A DNA stretch of 64,000 bases, from contig JACPFJ010000006.1 in the NCBI GenBank assembly GCA_016182975.1, positions 1 to 64,000 of the forward strand, given 5' to 3'. The notes beneath the pieces are model-generated. The model had not been told where the DNA came from. It saw nothing but the letters and a program-made list of their open reading frames with translations, and made no database searches. This DNA is from Deltaproteobacteria bacterium. Its GTDB lineage: Bacteria > Desulfobacterota > Desulfuromonadia > Geobacterales > Pseudopelobacteraceae. Below, in pieces: positions 54,286 through 63,269 of this stretch. Position 1 is the first letter of the stretch. Each line of letters opens with the position of its first letter. Made by a program: the position numbers and the translations under genes.

Positions 54286-55575
54286 TTATGACGAAGGGCG
54301 GCGTTTGGCCGGCTCGTTCCCCGTGTCCCGCGCCTGGGCGGGCTGTCCTGGAAGCGCTATCCCCTTGCGCCTGAATTTCTCCTTATACATCCTCTCGTCG
54401 CTGAGCTTGAAGGCGTGGGACAGATCTTCCTCACTTTCCGCGGTCGCGGCGCCCAGCGAGATGGTCACACTGAACTCGTTGTTTGCCCGATTGGCGTCGT
54501 CCTGGCATTTCCTGATCCTCTTGACCGCCTCTTCGGCGGCATTCGCGTCCGCCCCGGGGAGGAGCACGGCAAACTCGTCGCCGCCGATACGGGCCACCAT
54601 GTCCTCGGCGCGAAACGCGGCGATCAGGACCTGCGCGGCCGTTTGCAGCAGCCGGTCGCCAGCCTCGTGCCCCAGGCTGTCGTTGACGCTCTTCAGCCCG
54701 TCCAGATCGGCCGAGACGATGCTGACGGGGAATTGCCTGCCCCGCGCCAGCCTCTTCATCTCCTCCTCGAAAAACGCCCGGTTGTAAAGCCCGGTCAGCA
54801 TGTCGTGGGTGCTCACGTGACGCAGCTGCACCTCCACCCCCTTGCGGGCCGTGATGTCGCGAATGATCGCATGGATTGCGGGCCTGTTTTCATGGATGAA
54901 GGGACTCGACATAGCCTCCACGTCAACTGTCCCTCCATCCGGGCGAACCAGCTTCAGTTCCAGGATCGGGGATTCTTCGACTCCGGCAAGCAGCTTCTCG
55001 ATACTTTCCCGGACAAGGTCGTGATAATCCTCGTGGATAAAATCGAAGACCGACCTGCCGTAGGCGCCGGCCGCGTCTTCCAGCCCCATGAAGCTCAGCC
55101 CCGCATGGTTGACGAACACGATCCGTTCGTCCTGGTGGACACAGATGATGTCCGGGGAGAACTCCACCACAAAGCGGTATTTCTCCTCGCTTTCACGCAA
55201 TGCCTCCTCGGTTCGCTTGCGCTCGGTGATGTCCTCCTGGACGGCTATGAAGTGGGTGATCTCCCCCCGCCAGTTCCTGATGGGAGAAATCGTGGCCAGG
55301 GTCCAGAAGCGCTCCCCGTCCTTTTTCCTGTTGTGGAATTCACCCTGCCACTCGCCCCCTGCCGTAATGGTGTCCCACAGCTGCCGGTACACCTGCGCCG
55401 ACAGGTCGCCCGATTTCAGCATACGCGGCTTCCTGCCGATCAACTCCTCGGCGGCATAGCCGGTCATCTCGCAGAATTTGTGGTTAACGTAGACGATATC
55501 GCCGTTGGTGTCGGTAATGGCCACCAGGCAGGCGCTCTGTTCAAGCGCACGGGAGAGCTTGGCTTTCAGAAACAT
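54286..55575 (-). CDS. Diguanylate cyclase with two PAS domains
   Basis: I choose ATG 55575 (MFLKAKLSRALEQSACLVAI), which has ACGGAG upstream. The 429-residue protein has two PAS domains with PAC segments (residues 10-130 and 135-250) and a GGDEF domain with the intact active site RIGGDEFAVLLPG. It should make cyclic-di-GMP from GTP. No EAL domain or obvious inhibitory RxxD site before GGDEF was seen. No membrane segment; the signal is probably intracellular. Confidence 0.92.
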   Translation of the reverse strand: MFLKAKLSRALEQSACLVAITDTNGDIVYVNHKFCEMTGYAAEELIGRKPRMLKSGDLSAQVYRQLWDTITAGGEWQGEFHNRKKDGERFWTLATISPIRNWRGEITHFIAVQEDITERKRTEEALRESEEKYRFVVEFSPDIICVHQDERIVFVNHAGLSFMGLEDAAGAYGRSVFDFIHEDYHDLVRESIEKLLAGVEESPILELKLVRPDGGTVDVEAMSSPFIHENRPAIHAIIRDITARKGVEVQLRHVSTHDMLTGLYNRAFFEEEMKRLARGRQFPVSIVSADLDGLKSVNDSLGHEAGDRLLQTAAQVLIAAFRAEDMVARIGGDEFAVLLPGADANAAEEAVKRIRKCQDDANRANNEFSVTISLGAATAESEEDLSHAFKLSDERMYKEKFRRKGIALPGQPAQARDTGNEPAKRRPSS

Positions 55576-55724
55576 GATGCACTCCGTCAGGGACATTCGC
55601 AAATAAAACTGTCCTGTTACCTCTTGCCGCAGGTCCGGCCCCTGGTTAACTATACCTCCCCTTCTCTCGATTGTAAAATGCGGCCGGGCTTGGCAATGCA
55701 GCCGGGTGCGCTATACTTGTAAGT

Positions 55725-55787
55725 CAATTCTGAATTATGAATTTTGGATTTTGAATTTAATTCGAAATTAAGAATTCAAAATTCTCC
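55725..55787. repeat. AT-rich GAATTTTG-type inverted repeat
   Basis: GAATTATGAATTTTGGATTT then TGAATTTAATTCG is followed by the near complement AAATTAAGAATTCAAAATTC. Words of 8-9 bp recur, and the hairpin centre is near 55762. It is in the 233-bp gap between the divergent diguanylate cyclase and MBL-fold genes. Confidence 0.6.
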
Positions 55788-55808
55788 ATTTCCGTAATTG
55801 AGGCGGCC

Positions 55809-56807
55809 ATGACCCCGGTATTCCATCCGACCCTCGTCAACTCACCCTTCGAAGACCCCTGCCTCTACGTCGATTTCCTCTTTCACCGGCGTGCCATGCT
55901 ATTCGACCTGGGCACGCTCACCGCTCTCCCGCCGCGCAAGATCCTCCGCATCGGCCACGTCTTCGTCTCTCACGCCCACATCGACCACTTCATCGGCTTC
56001 GATCACCTGCTGCGCCTCTGTCTCGGCCGGGAAAAGCGGGTCCACCTCTTCGGTCCTCCCGGCTTTGTGGATCAGGTCTGGCACCGCCTGGCCTCCTATA
56101 CCTGGAACCTGGTGTACGCTTACGATACCGACTTCACCATCATCGCCAGCGAGGTCCATCGCGACGGCAGCGGCCTGTCGAGCGAATTTCACTGCCTGCA
56201 CGGCTTCAAGCCCGAGAGCACCATGGCGCAACACTTCGCGGGCAACCTGATCCACGACGAGGAAGGGCTTTCCGTCCGCACGGCAGTGCTCGACCACAAG
56301 ACAGCCAGCCTGGCTTTCTCCCTGGAGGAGAAGCTGCACGTCAACATCATGAAAAACCGTTTGGACGAGATGGGGCTTGTGGTCGGTCCCTGGCTGAAGG
56401 AGCTGAAAGCGGCCATCATGGCAGGGAAGGCGGACGACACGCCGATCAGGGCGGCAGGGAGAGAAGGGATCACCATACTGACGCTGAATGAGTTGCGGGA
56501 GCAGGCGGTCAGGGTCGAGGCAGGGCAGAAGGTCTGCTACGTGACCGACGCCGCCTTTACCCCGGACAACGCCGAACGGATCGTCGCCCTCGCCAGGGAC
56601 GCCGACTACCTCTTCATCGAGGCCTGCTTTCTGGAGGCGGATGCCGGCCGCGCCGCCGAGCGCTGCCACCTCACCGCCCGCCAGGCCGGGGAACTGGCCC
56701 GGCGGGCCGGAGCAGCCAGGGTGATACCGTTTCACTTCTCGCCCCGCTATTCGGGGCAGGGGCAGGAGTTGAGGGATGAGGTCGAGCGGGCGTGGCAGGG
56801 GGAGTGA
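55809..56807 (+). CDS. RNase Z-like MBL-fold hydrolase
   Basis: This 332-residue protein has the metallo-beta-lactamase signature VFVSHAHIDHFIGFDHLL, later HCLHGFKPES, VLDHKTASLAFSLEEK, VCYVTDAAFTPDN, and a final AERCHLTARQAGELARRAGAARVIPFHFSPRYSG. The order of ligands resembles RNase Z family nucleases, but the exosite is not obvious. The substrate is uncertain. Confidence 0.85.
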   Translation: MTPVFHPTLVNSPFEDPCLYVDFLFHRRAMLFDLGTLTALPPRKILRIGHVFVSHAHIDHFIGFDHLLRLCLGREKRVHLFGPPGFVDQVWHRLASYTWNLVYAYDTDFTIIASEVHRDGSGLSSEFHCLHGFKPESTMAQHFAGNLIHDEEGLSVRTAVLDHKTASLAFSLEEKLHVNIMKNRLDEMGLVVGPWLKELKAAIMAGKADDTPIRAAGREGITILTLNELREQAVRVEAGQKVCYVTDAAFTPDNAERIVALARDADYLFIEACFLEADAGRAAERCHLTARQAGELARRAGAARVIPFHFSPRYSGQGQELRDEVERAWQGE

Positions 56808-56871
56808 AACTATCAGCGGCGGCATTATCCATGTTGTGTGACAAACAAGTGCACGCAAGGAGCGCAAGCAG

Positions 56872-58191
56872 ATGAACGGATCGGCATGCCGGCCGGCGCT
56901 GGCGCTTGTCATGCTTCTCGGTGCCCTCCTCCTTCCCGCGCCCGCCGGCGCGGCCGAGCTGGGGGCTAATTCCACCACCCTGTTCAGGTTCGAGCAGCGG
57001 GCCGTCCCCGGCTTTGCCGGAGAGACGGCGGTTCCGGCCACCGAGTTCATCGGGGCGGACCTGGAGAAGCTGGGGGACGGCAATCTCTCCATGCACCTCT
57101 ACGGCTGGGGGAGGGCGGACCTGGCGGAGCGGAGCAGCGGCAAAGAGCCGAGCGAGGCCGACCTGGCCCATGCCTTCATGAAGTACCGCTTTCCCAGGGC
57201 GAACGGAGAGTTGCGGGCCGGGAGGGTCTTCGTCAGGGAGGGGGCCGCGGTGGAACGGATCGACGGGGTCAGCGCCAGGGCCGACCTGAGGGGCGGCCTT
57301 GCCCTGGCCCTGTTCGGCGGCGCGCCGGTCAGGCTCGACCGGGACGATGGCAACAAGGGGGAGTACATCGCCGGCGGCAGGGGGAGCTGCCGCCTCGGAG
57401 GGGTCCTGGAATTGGGGCTCTCCGGCCTGCACGAGGGGGGCATCACCCCGGACCCCGCCGGCGGCGCCAGGTCCGAGCGGCAACTGGTCGGGGGGGATAT
57501 CTGGCTGCTCCCCGATCCGCTCGTCGAGCTGAACGGCCACAGCTTCTACAACGCCGCCACCGACGGCCTGGCCGAACACAGCTACCTCGCCACGGTCAGG
57601 CCGGGCGATTCCCTGTCCCTGTCCGGCAGCTACAACGAGGTCCGTTTCCGCAACCTCTTCAACGCCACCACGATCCGCTAACTGTTCAATCCCGACGACA
57701 GCGGCGGGCAGCGGTCCTTTGGTGCGGCAATCACCTGGCGTGTCCCCGGCCCGCTGGAGCTGACCGCCGACTACCGGCGTCAGAACCGTTTCAGCTCCGC
57801 CGACAGCGCCGGCGCCGGCAACTCCCACCGCTACGGAGGGGAGCTGCGGGCGTCCCTGCTCTACAAGCAGCTCCGCTCCGGACTCTCCTATCACCGCAGC
57901 GACGGCGCGGGCGGCCTCAACTCCTATCACCAGGCGCGCTGGTACGGCATGTACGACGCGGAGCGCCACGTCGCCAGCCTGGATGCCATCGCCCAGTTCT
58001 TCGACACCCCCGTCTTCAAGCGGAAGGAGGCCATCGAGGTGATCGCCTCCCTCGGCTACCGCATCCGTGCGGAGCTGGCCCTGTCGGGGGAGCTCGTCTA
58101 CGCCCGCAACCCGCGTCTCGACGACGAGGTCAGGGGGGTGCTGCGGCTCAACTACAGCTATAGCTACACAGGCAAAGGGGTAACGAAATGA
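56872..58191 (+). pseudogene. Outer-membrane beta-barrel (porin-like) gene with in-frame stop
   Basis: The product begins with a signal peptide (ALALVMLLGALLLPAPAGAAE) and short alternating amphipathic strands (LSMHLYGWGRADLAE, ELRAGRVFVREGAAVERIDG). At 57679-57681 a TAA interrupts the frame after NATTIR. The same frame then continues LFNPDDSGGQRSFGAAITWRVPGPLELTADYRRQNRF to a natural end at 58191 (SYSYTGKGVTK). Full length would be about 439 residues. A Tyr codon TAC to TAA change is the simplest explanation. The true end overlaps the next cytochrome gene (ATGA), as expected for an intact ancestor. Confidence 0.85.
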
Positions 58192-58676
58192 GAGGGGCAA
58201 GGCTCTTGGTTCAGATCGCGCTTCTGGCCGCCATGGTCCCGCTGGCGGCGTGCAGTTGGATGTTCTCCCCGGAAACGTCCCTTCCCGGCCGGCACCCCTT
58301 TGATCTGGGAGAGGGGCGGGCGCTGTGCGGCGAGTGCCACGAGGGGCGGATCAAGGGGGTCGGCAAGCCGTTCGCCTCCTTCAGCCATTCGCCGGAATTC
58401 GTCCGGAATCACCGTCTCCGCGCGGCCAGGGACGAGCAGGTCTGCGTCCTGTGCCACCACGGCTCGTTCTGCAACGACTGCCACGCCGGCAAGACCGAGA
58501 TCAAGCCGTCCGTCAAGCTCGGCAACCGGCCGGACCGGGAGCTGATCCACCGCGGTGACTATGTCTCCCTGCACATGATCGACGGCAAGAGCGACCCGAC
58601 CAGTTGCTACAGGTGCCACGGCAGGGCCAACAACGAAAAATGCGCCGCGTGCCACCGGGGCGGGGGGAGACGATGA
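58188..58676 (+). CDS. Pentahaem c-type cytochrome lipoprotein
   Basis: This 162-residue protein has a lipoprotein signal (ALLAAMVPLAACSWMF; lipobox LAAC) and five CxxCH motifs: CGECH, CVLCH, CNDCH, CYRCH, CAACH. HSPEF precedes the second haem, as in many Geobacter cytochromes. Its start overlaps the barrel gene stop, and its stop overlaps the next cytochrome gene (ATGA at each), so the three form one coupled operon. It is probably the small partner of a porin-cytochrome module. Confidence 0.88.
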   Translation: MRGARLLVQIALLAAMVPLAACSWMFSPETSLPGRHPFDLGEGRALCGECHEGRIKGVGKPFASFSHSPEFVRNHRLRAARDEQVCVLCHHGSFCNDCHAGKTEIKPSVKLGNRPDRELIHRGDYVSLHMIDGKSDPTSCYRCHGRANNEKCAACHRGGGRR

Positions 58677-59980
58677 ACGGCGCTGGCATCCTTCCGGGGG
58701 CAATCCTGATCGCCGCCTTGACGGCCATCCTGTGGGGGTGCGGCAGCGCCGGCAAGGATGCCCCCGCCTTCGACATCGCGTCGGGGAGGCACCCGGCCGG
58801 CTGGGTGGACGCCGATGGCGGCGGCCACAGGAGTGGGTTCAATGCCGATCCCTCCCAGTGCCGGCAATGCCACGGGAGCGACATCCTCGTCCCCGGAGGC
58901 GGGGGAGGGATTAGCGGGGTGGGCTGTTCCTCCACCGGCTTCAACGCCCTGACCTGCCATGCAGACGGCCATCTGCCGAGGATCGCGCCCCACCCGCTGC
59001 CGTTCCGGGACCCGGCCCTCCACGGCCCCGCGGCCAAGCGGGATCTGACATTCTGCCGGGGATGCCACGCCGTCCCGTTCAGCGGCGCCCCCGGCGGTAA
59101 CCCCCGCTTCAACGCGAAGATCGGCTCACTGCTCAATGGCTGCGAGGATTGCCACAACACGGGGACGGCGCACCCCTCGTCGCCTGCGCCGGATTCCGTC
59201 CCCTGGCGCGGCCCGGTCAGCCATGGCGACGCCTCCAACCTGGCCGCTGCCTGCGCCCTCTGCCACGGCGCGAATCTGGACGGCCGCGGCGGGGTCGGCC
59301 CGGCCTGCTCCACCTGCCACAGCGCCGCCTCCCCCCTGAGCGCGCCGAATTGCGCCTCCTGCCACGGCGCTCCCCCCTCGGGAGCGGTCTTCCCCAACAT
59401 ATCGGGCAGCCACCGGGCGCACAACGCCCTGAACCTCGTCACCGGGGCCTGCTCCACCTGCCACGACAGGGCTGGGATCGGCTCGGCGGAGCATTTCAAC
59501 CAGACGGTGAACGTCGCCTTCTCCGCCCCCTTCAATGCCGGGTCCGGCGCGGCATCGTACGACCCGGCAAGCGCATCCTGCACGAACGTCAGCTGCCACG
59601 GCGGCCTGACGACGCCACCCTGGCGCGGCGGCACGATCGACGTGGACAGACAATGCAACCTCTGTCACCGCTCAAGGTTGCAGGAGCCGCCGGAGCAGTT
59701 CAACAGCTACTTCTCCGGGAGGCACGATTTCCACGTCTTCATCTTCGGGACCGTCCCGATGATCTCCCCGACCTGCACCCAGTGCCACGATACCGGCAAG
59801 CTGGCCCCGGGACATTTCGGCGGCCTCGGCACCGCCGCCTTCGAGCAGGCGCCGGCAGCGACCATCAGGGACGCGGTCAATTACGCGGGAGGCTCCTGCA
59901 CGCCGGACAACGCGCCGGGAAACTTCTCCATCGGCTGCCATCCCGCCCCGCCATTGACACGGGTGTGGGCAACGCCATGA
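58673..59980 (+). CDS. Multihaem c-type cytochrome lipoprotein (about 9 haems)
   Basis: This 435-residue protein has a lipobox-like ILWGCGS and nine CxxCH motifs (CRQCH, CRGCH, CEDCH, CALCH, CSTCH twice, CASCH, CNLCH, CTQCH). Spaced pairs are CX9CH, CX4CH and CX12CH, the same spacings as in the 13311 cytochrome. N-terminal GRHPAGW also matches that protein. An outer-surface or outer-membrane electron carrier is likely. It is the last gene of the barrel/cytochrome operon. Confidence 0.9.
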   Translation: MNGAGILPGAILIAALTAILWGCGSAGKDAPAFDIASGRHPAGWVDADGGGHRSGFNADPSQCRQCHGSDILVPGGGGGISGVGCSSTGFNALTCHADGHLPRIAPHPLPFRDPALHGPAAKRDLTFCRGCHAVPFSGAPGGNPRFNAKIGSLLNGCEDCHNTGTAHPSSPAPDSVPWRGPVSHGDASNLAAACALCHGANLDGRGGVGPACSTCHSAASPLSAPNCASCHGAPPSGAVFPNISGSHRAHNALNLVTGACSTCHDRAGIGSAEHFNQTVNVAFSAPFNAGSGAASYDPASASCTNVSCHGGLTTPPWRGGTIDVDRQCNLCHRSRLQEPPEQFNSYFSGRHDFHVFIFGTVPMISPTCTQCHDTGKLAPGHFGGLGTAAFEQAPAATIRDAVNYAGGSCTPDNAPGNFSIGCHPAPPLTRVWATP

Positions 59981-59993
59981 ACCCAAAAAAACC

Positions 59994-60171
59994 GTTGTCC
60001 ACGAAACATACGAAAATCACGAACGATTTCAAAATGCTACATCAGAGGATCTCCTCACCATTGAGGTGGAGTGTTATTCTTTCGTATCTCATTAATTTTA
60101 ATTCGTGTTTTTCGTGGATAACTGCCTTTTTCAGGTTCAATCTTTCGTGCCGTTTCGTGTCTTTCGTGGAC
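59994..60171. repeat. CACGAAA-type inverted repeat element, three copies
   Basis: A forward copy (GTCCACGAAACATACGAAAA, 59994-60027) faces two inverted copies: 60100-60120 (rc ATCCACGAAAAACACGAATT) and 60143-60171 (rc TCCACGAAAGACACGAAAC). Words recur every 8-9 bp. It fills most of the 289-bp gap before the CHRD gene. Confidence 0.75.
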
Positions 60172-60269
60172 CCGCCAGCCATTTTTAGGATACACTTAGA
60201 TCAGATAGATACATATGAAGCTGACATCCATCAGATACGATTTCGGACGACCCGAGACAGGAGGACGTC

Positions 60270-60809
60270 ATGAAAAACATCAATATAACGACATGGTTGC
60301 GGACCATGGCTGCCTGTGCGGTTATCGGCCTGTTCGCCCTGCTGGCGGCAGGCTGCGGCAGCGGGAGAGAAGGGGGAATGCCGGCGACGGAGACGATAGC
60401 GAGCGCGGTAGCGCCAACGACCCTGAACGCCGTGCTGAGCGGGGCCCAGGAGGTTCCGCCGGTCGTCTCCGCCGGTAGCGGCACGGCCACGGTCACGATT
60501 GACGCGGCCAGGACCACCATCACCGTAACACTCAACACGACCGGACTGACCGGCGTCACCGCCTCCCACATCCATGCCGGCGCCGTGGGGATTAACGGCG
60601 GCGTCATCTTCCCGCTCTTCGCCGCCCCGGCGGCCTTTCCGGCCACCCTGACCAAGACCCTGACCAGCGCCGATTTCACGCCCGACGCGGCCAACGCGGT
60701 CAACACCTTTGCCGACGCGGTGAACGCCATGCTGATCGGCAACACCTACATCAACGTCCATACCGTGGCACACCTGGGGGGCGAGATCAGGGGGCAATTG
60801 ACGCCATAA
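60270..60809 (+). CDS. CHRD-domain lipoprotein
   Basis: This 179-residue protein has a signal (ACAVIGLFALLAAGCGS; lipobox LAAGC) and a CHRD-like domain: LSGAQEVPPVVSAGSGTATV, TGLTGVTASHIHAGAVGINGGVIFPL, YINVHTVAHLGGEIRGQL. These are the characteristic AQEVPP, HIHAG and HxxxxxGGEIRGQ motifs. The function is unknown. A terminator follows at 60844. Confidence 0.9.
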   Translation: MKNINITTWLRTMAACAVIGLFALLAAGCGSGREGGMPATETIASAVAPTTLNAVLSGAQEVPPVVSAGSGTATVTIDAARTTITVTLNTTGLTGVTASHIHAGAVGINGGVIFPLFAAPAAFPATLTKTLTSADFTPDAANAVNTFADAVNAMLIGNTYINVHTVAHLGGEIRGQLTP

Positions 60810-60843
60810 CGGCATGCTATTCAGCCGCATGACAACCGCAACG

Positions 60844-60879
60844 GAAAGGCCCCGCCGGTGATACCCGGTGGGGCCTTTT
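60844..60879 (+). terminator. Rho-independent terminator after the CHRD gene
   Basis: AAAGGCCCCGCCGG-TGATA-CCCGGTGGGGCCTTTTT: a stem with one G-T wobble and a T tract. Confidence 0.85.
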
Positions 60880-60907
60880 TGTCTCTTACCCGGACGGGAT
60901 CGGGCTT

Positions 60908-62788
60908 TCAGCACAACAGCGTGACGATCCCCTCGGCAAGGGCGAACTCCAGGAACGGGCGCGCCTCTTCCTCCGGAATCCCGAGACGCTCGGTGATCCG
61001 GCCGGCCGGGGTGCGGCCGTCCAGCCCTTCCAGCAGGCGGAAATAGGGTTCGGCCAAGGACTCGGTGCGGACCCCGTCGGCGGCGGGGTAGATCACCGCC
61101 CGGGAGCCGCTCGGGGAGAGGCTGTCGGCAAGGGCCCGCAGGTCGGGCGCCCCCCCCTCCAGTATATCCAGGATCTCGTAGTGGAAGACGGCCAGGCGAC
61201 TGGAAGGCGCCAGGGCGAGTGGGGTATCCAGAATCCTTCTCGGTTTCCGCCGGGCGGGAAGGGAGGGCGGCGGTGCTTGCACGGCCGCGGCATAGTGATA
61301 GTGGTAGTCAACCAGATCGAGCACCAGCGGCAACAGGCGCCGCACCCCCTTGCCACTGAAGACCTTGGTCAGGAACGCCCGTTGCAACTCACGGATCTCG
61401 TGATCCGCCAGGTCGGCCTCGTTGACCTCCCCGCGTTCGGCCGCCAGCCACTCCCCAAAGGCGCGCAGGAAGGCCGACGGCTTCAGGCCGAGCGCGGCGA
61501 CTGCGGGGTTGAACCAGGCCACGGCCTTGCCCCTGGTGTAGAAGATGTCGCAGGCGCTTGCAAGTTGCCGGGCCAGGGCCATATCCTCCGCGCTGAAGCT
61601 CGGCGAGGAGATCAGGGTGTAGGGTGGATCGGGCAGGTGTTGCAGGCCCAGGGCGGCGCCGCGGCCGGCCAGGGCGGTTCCGGGGAGCACCGCCAGGGGA
61701 AAGATGTCCAGGTGGTTGGGGTAGAGCCCGAGGGCGAAATCGAGGCTCTGGCCGAATCCCTTCAGGGTGTCGCCAGGCAGGCCGTACATCAGGTCGAAGC
61801 CGAACACGGCGCCGCTCTCGTTCAGCAGATCGACCCTGGCAGCGAAGTCGTCCCGCCGGAAGGCCCGGCCGACATTCCGCAACACACCAGGATCGGCGCT
61901 TTGCAGGCCGATCTGCAGCGAGCAGGTGATCCGCGCGAAGAGGCGTGCCATCTCGCGGTCGATGAACTCGCAGCGCACCTCGAAATGGAAGTGGATGCGG
62001 GGGGCGATCCTGGCGATCAACCGCAGGATCGCCTTGGCGCGGCGGCTATCCTGATTGAAGGTGGAGTCGAGCACGAAGACCTGGGAGACGCCGGTTGCGG
62101 CGAAGTGGCGCAGCTCGGCCTCGACACGGTCGAGTGAAAAGCGGCGCACACCGCGGCTGCCGCGGGCATCGAAGCAGAAGTCGCAGGCAAAGCCGCAACC
62201 CCGCGCCAGCTGCCAGAGAACACCCGGATAGCGACGGGTGTCGAGGACGCCGCTCAGCCAGGGGGAGGGGATGACGTCCAGATCGAGCGGCTCACCGGGG
62301 GGCGTCGGCTGCGGGCCGTCCTTTCCCCCGGCCACGACTCCGGGGATGCCTTCGACGCCCTGGCCGGCCGCCAGCCGGTTGCACGCCGCCGCGAAGGGGC
62401 GCTCCCCCTCGCCGACGATCAGGAAGGCGAGGGGGGCCGCCGACAGCACCCCGCCCGGGTCGGCGGTCACCTCGGGACCTCCGGCGAAGATGGTTACCCC
62501 CGGCAGCCGCCGGGCCAGTTCACGGGCGATCTCCAGGCAGATGGCCCGGTTCCAGACGTACATGGAGAAACCGACCGCATCCGGTCGCAGCGCAACGATC
62601 TCGGCTGCGCAGTCGGCGGCCGCCTGTCCGGCGAACAGGTCGAGGAGCGTTATCTTCAGCCGGGCATCGTCCGCGAAACCCTTGAGAAAGGCGTTGGCGA
62701 GCGGCACGGCCTGGGGGGAGGGACATGGATGGATGGCAACGAGGGCGATGCGCAAGGATCGGTACCTTTCAGATGAAACAGTGGGCAT
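60908..62788 (-). CDS. B12-binding radical SAM protein
   Basis: This 626-residue protein has an N-terminal cobalamin-binding fold (residues 10-150; SLRIALVAIHPCPSPQAVPLANAF, VGFSMYVWNR, FAGGPEVTADPG). The radical SAM barrel has CGFACDFC (CxxxCxxC, 4Fe-4S) near residue 200, GVSQVFVLDSTFNQD and FDLMYGLPGDTL. The C-terminal DUF4080-like region (ITERLGIPEEEAR) is present. Substrate unknown. The start overlaps the YaiI gene stop (TAATG); an alternative TTG lies at L12. It is the last gene of the operon. Confidence 0.88.
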   Translation of the reverse strand: MPTVSSERYRSLRIALVAIHPCPSPQAVPLANAFLKGFADDARLKITLLDLFAGQAAADCAAEIVALRPDAVGFSMYVWNRAICLEIARELARRLPGVTIFAGGPEVTADPGGVLSAAPLAFLIVGEGERPFAAACNRLAAGQGVEGIPGVVAGGKDGPQPTPPGEPLDLDVIPSPWLSGVLDTRRYPGVLWQLARGCGFACDFCFDARGSRGVRRFSLDRVEAELRHFAATGVSQVFVLDSTFNQDSRRAKAILRLIARIAPRIHFHFEVRCEFIDREMARLFARITCSLQIGLQSADPGVLRNVGRAFRRDDFAARVDLLNESGAVFGFDLMYGLPGDTLKGFGQSLDFALGLYPNHLDIFPLAVLPGTALAGRGAALGLQHLPDPPYTLISSPSFSAEDMALARQLASACDIFYTRGKAVAWFNPAVAALGLKPSAFLRAFGEWLAAERGEVNEADLADHEIRELQRAFLTKVFSGKGVRRLLPLVLDLVDYHYHYAAAVQAPPPSLPARRKPRRILDTPLALAPSSRLAVFHYEILDILEGGAPDLRALADSLSPSGSRAVIYPAADGVRTESLAEPYFRLLEGLDGRTPAGRITERLGIPEEEARPFLEFALAEGIVTLLC

Positions 62789-63267
62789 TACACGGCACTC
62801 TTTTTATTTACCGGTTTCGCCTTCAGCATGCGGGTCAGCAGGCGGTCCAGGGAGGAGGCGAATCGCTGGCGGTCGGTCATGCCGAACTGGGCCGGACCGC
62901 CCTGCACGGCTCCGCCGGAGCGCAGCTCCTGCATCAGGTCGCGCATGCTCAGTCGCTCGCCCACGTTCTCCTCGGTGTACAACTCCCCACGCGGGTCGAT
63001 CCCCACCGCTCCCTTGGCCACGATCCGCGCCGCCAGCGGGATATCGGCGGTAATCACCAGGTCGTCCGGCGTGGCATGCTCGGCGATATAGTCGTCCGCC
63101 ACGTCGAAACCATCGGCCACCACCACCGAGGTCACCAGGCGGGAATGATGCTTGGACAGACCCTTGTTCGCCACCAGGCAGACCGGCACCTCCAGGCGCT
63201 CCGAGGCGCGGAACACGATCTCCTTGATGACCCGCGGACAGGCATCGGCATCGATCCAGATCTTCAT
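62788..63267 (-). CDS. YaiI/YqxD-family protein (UPF0178)
   Basis: This protein of about 159 residues starts at ATG 63267 ([19 protein letters not shown]), which has AGG upstream; an in-frame GTG lies at 63273. Motifs are [41 protein letters not shown] and [13 protein letters not shown]. These define the UPF0178 family, whose acidic-residue cluster suggests a PIN-like nuclease fold. Function unknown. Confidence 0.92.
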   Translation of the reverse strand: MKIWIDADACPRVIKEIVFRASERLEVPVCLVANKGLSKHHSRLVTSVVVADGFDVADDYIAEHATPDDLVITADIPLAARIVAKGAVGIDPRGELYTEENVGERLSMRDLMQELRSGGAVQGGPAQFGMTDRQRFASSLDRLLTRMLKAKPVNKKSAV

Positions 63268-63269
63268 GG

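Noticed and set aside
56671-58200. 509-codon minus frame over the porin-like gene
   Set aside because: The + strand reading has a signal peptide, beta-strand pattern and gene overlaps; the minus frame shows none.
50617-60171. CRISPR array for the periodic word repeats
   Set aside because: Repeat units are only 7-9 bp, there are no spacers of 25-40 bp, and no cas genes are present.
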